From Saprospiraceae bacterium (GTDB taxonomy: Bacteria; Bacteroidota; Bacteroidia; Chitinophagales; Saprospiraceae), in assembly GCA_025055285.1 (NCBI GenBank), contig JANWXM010000009.1, positions 58,773-122,772 on the forward strand: DNA of 64,000 nucleotides. The letters are read 5' to 3'. Positions 63,931 through 64,000 of this stretch are shown piece after piece (the first letter of the stretch is position 1; every line of letters begins with the position of its first letter). The position numbers and the translations under genes are program-made. The notes below the pieces were generated by a model. It saw only the letters and a list, made by a program, of their open reading frames with translations, was not told the DNA's origin and searched no databases.

Positions 63931-64000
63931 ATGAGGGGCGAAGGGAGGGAGAGTTCATTGACAAGATGGGGCGAGTATCCTGGGGTTAACAGGTTTCGAG
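63931..64000 (+). CDS. Possible start of a gene cut by the right edge
   Basis: An ATG at 63931, about 30 bases after the predicted transcription start, opens a frame that stays open to the edge (MRGEGRESSLTRWGEYPGVN and on). No family can be named from 23 residues. The frame may be accidental. Confidence 0.25.
   Translation, partial: MRGEGRESSLTRWGEYPGVNRFR

Noticed and set aside
63982..64000. GGGGTTAACAGGTTTCGAG resembles the 5' end of tmRNA
   Set aside because: Only 19 bases are visible, the base after TTTCGA is not the usual C, and the predicted transcription start is about 80 bases upstream.

Overview
The window is a piece of a Bacteroidota chromosome, probably from a gliding, Saprospira/Cytophaga-like lineage; that placement is inference. 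Markers are GldG, proteins with type 9 secretion (T9SS) C-terminal sorting domains of both kinds (type A at 21.7 kb, gliding-motility/CHU_C type B at 36.5 kb), a fused SecDF, a CzcA efflux pump fused to its TolC-like channel, and the -7 promoter element TAnnTTTG in front of several genes. No rRNA, tRNA or CRISPR array was seen.

Layout. 0-2 kb: an MlaE-type permease cut by the window edge, then an SPFH-NfeD pair, all on the minus strand. 2-3.3 kb: non-coding, with a decayed AAA-ATPase-like gene. 3.3-14 kb: housekeeping (ileS, secDF, crtZ, a decayed transposase, a DUF2892 protein, pgk, a DUF4129 protein). 14.3-17.6 kb: two adjacent secreted-protein genes (DUF1800 and DUF1501) broken by many stops and frameshifts. 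17.8-21.2 kb: gldG, an FMN reductase and a beta-propeller protein. 21.6-36.5 kb: two very large T9SS cargo proteins flanking a polysaccharide deacetylase and gltX. 36.6-45 kb: tatC-metF, a three-gene minus-strand operon (sugar dehydrogenase lipoprotein, bile-acid-type transporter, purine nucleoside phosphorylase), a candidate sigma-54-driven small RNA, pnuC, a DUF423 protein and ltaE. 45.5-54.6 kb: a metal-efflux cluster (TonB-dependent receptor, small exported protein, CzcA-TolC fusion, CzcB-type adaptor) closed by a strong terminator. 55-61.3 kb: a conflict/sensor region with a TIR-STAND-formylglycine-enzyme-fold protein facing a TPR-CHAT protease that follows a DUF1573 lipoprotein. 61.7-62.7 kb: a UDP-glucuronate decarboxylase-like gene, then 1.2 kb with no convincing gene.

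The most interesting locus is the TIR-STAND-FGE gene at 54,977-57,621. Its reading frame is broken only at a run of eight A residues, inside an in-frame A AAA AAA slippery sequence; a -1 shift restores a complete 881-residue protein. The C-terminus looks like the variable region of a diversity-generating retroelement target. No reverse transcriptase or template repeat was seen in this window. The locus could be a phase-variable or recoded, hypervariable immune-type sensor.

Genes from roughly 46.9 to 57.6 kb look richer in G+C by eye than the flanks, which would fit acquisition as accessory DNA; this was not computed.
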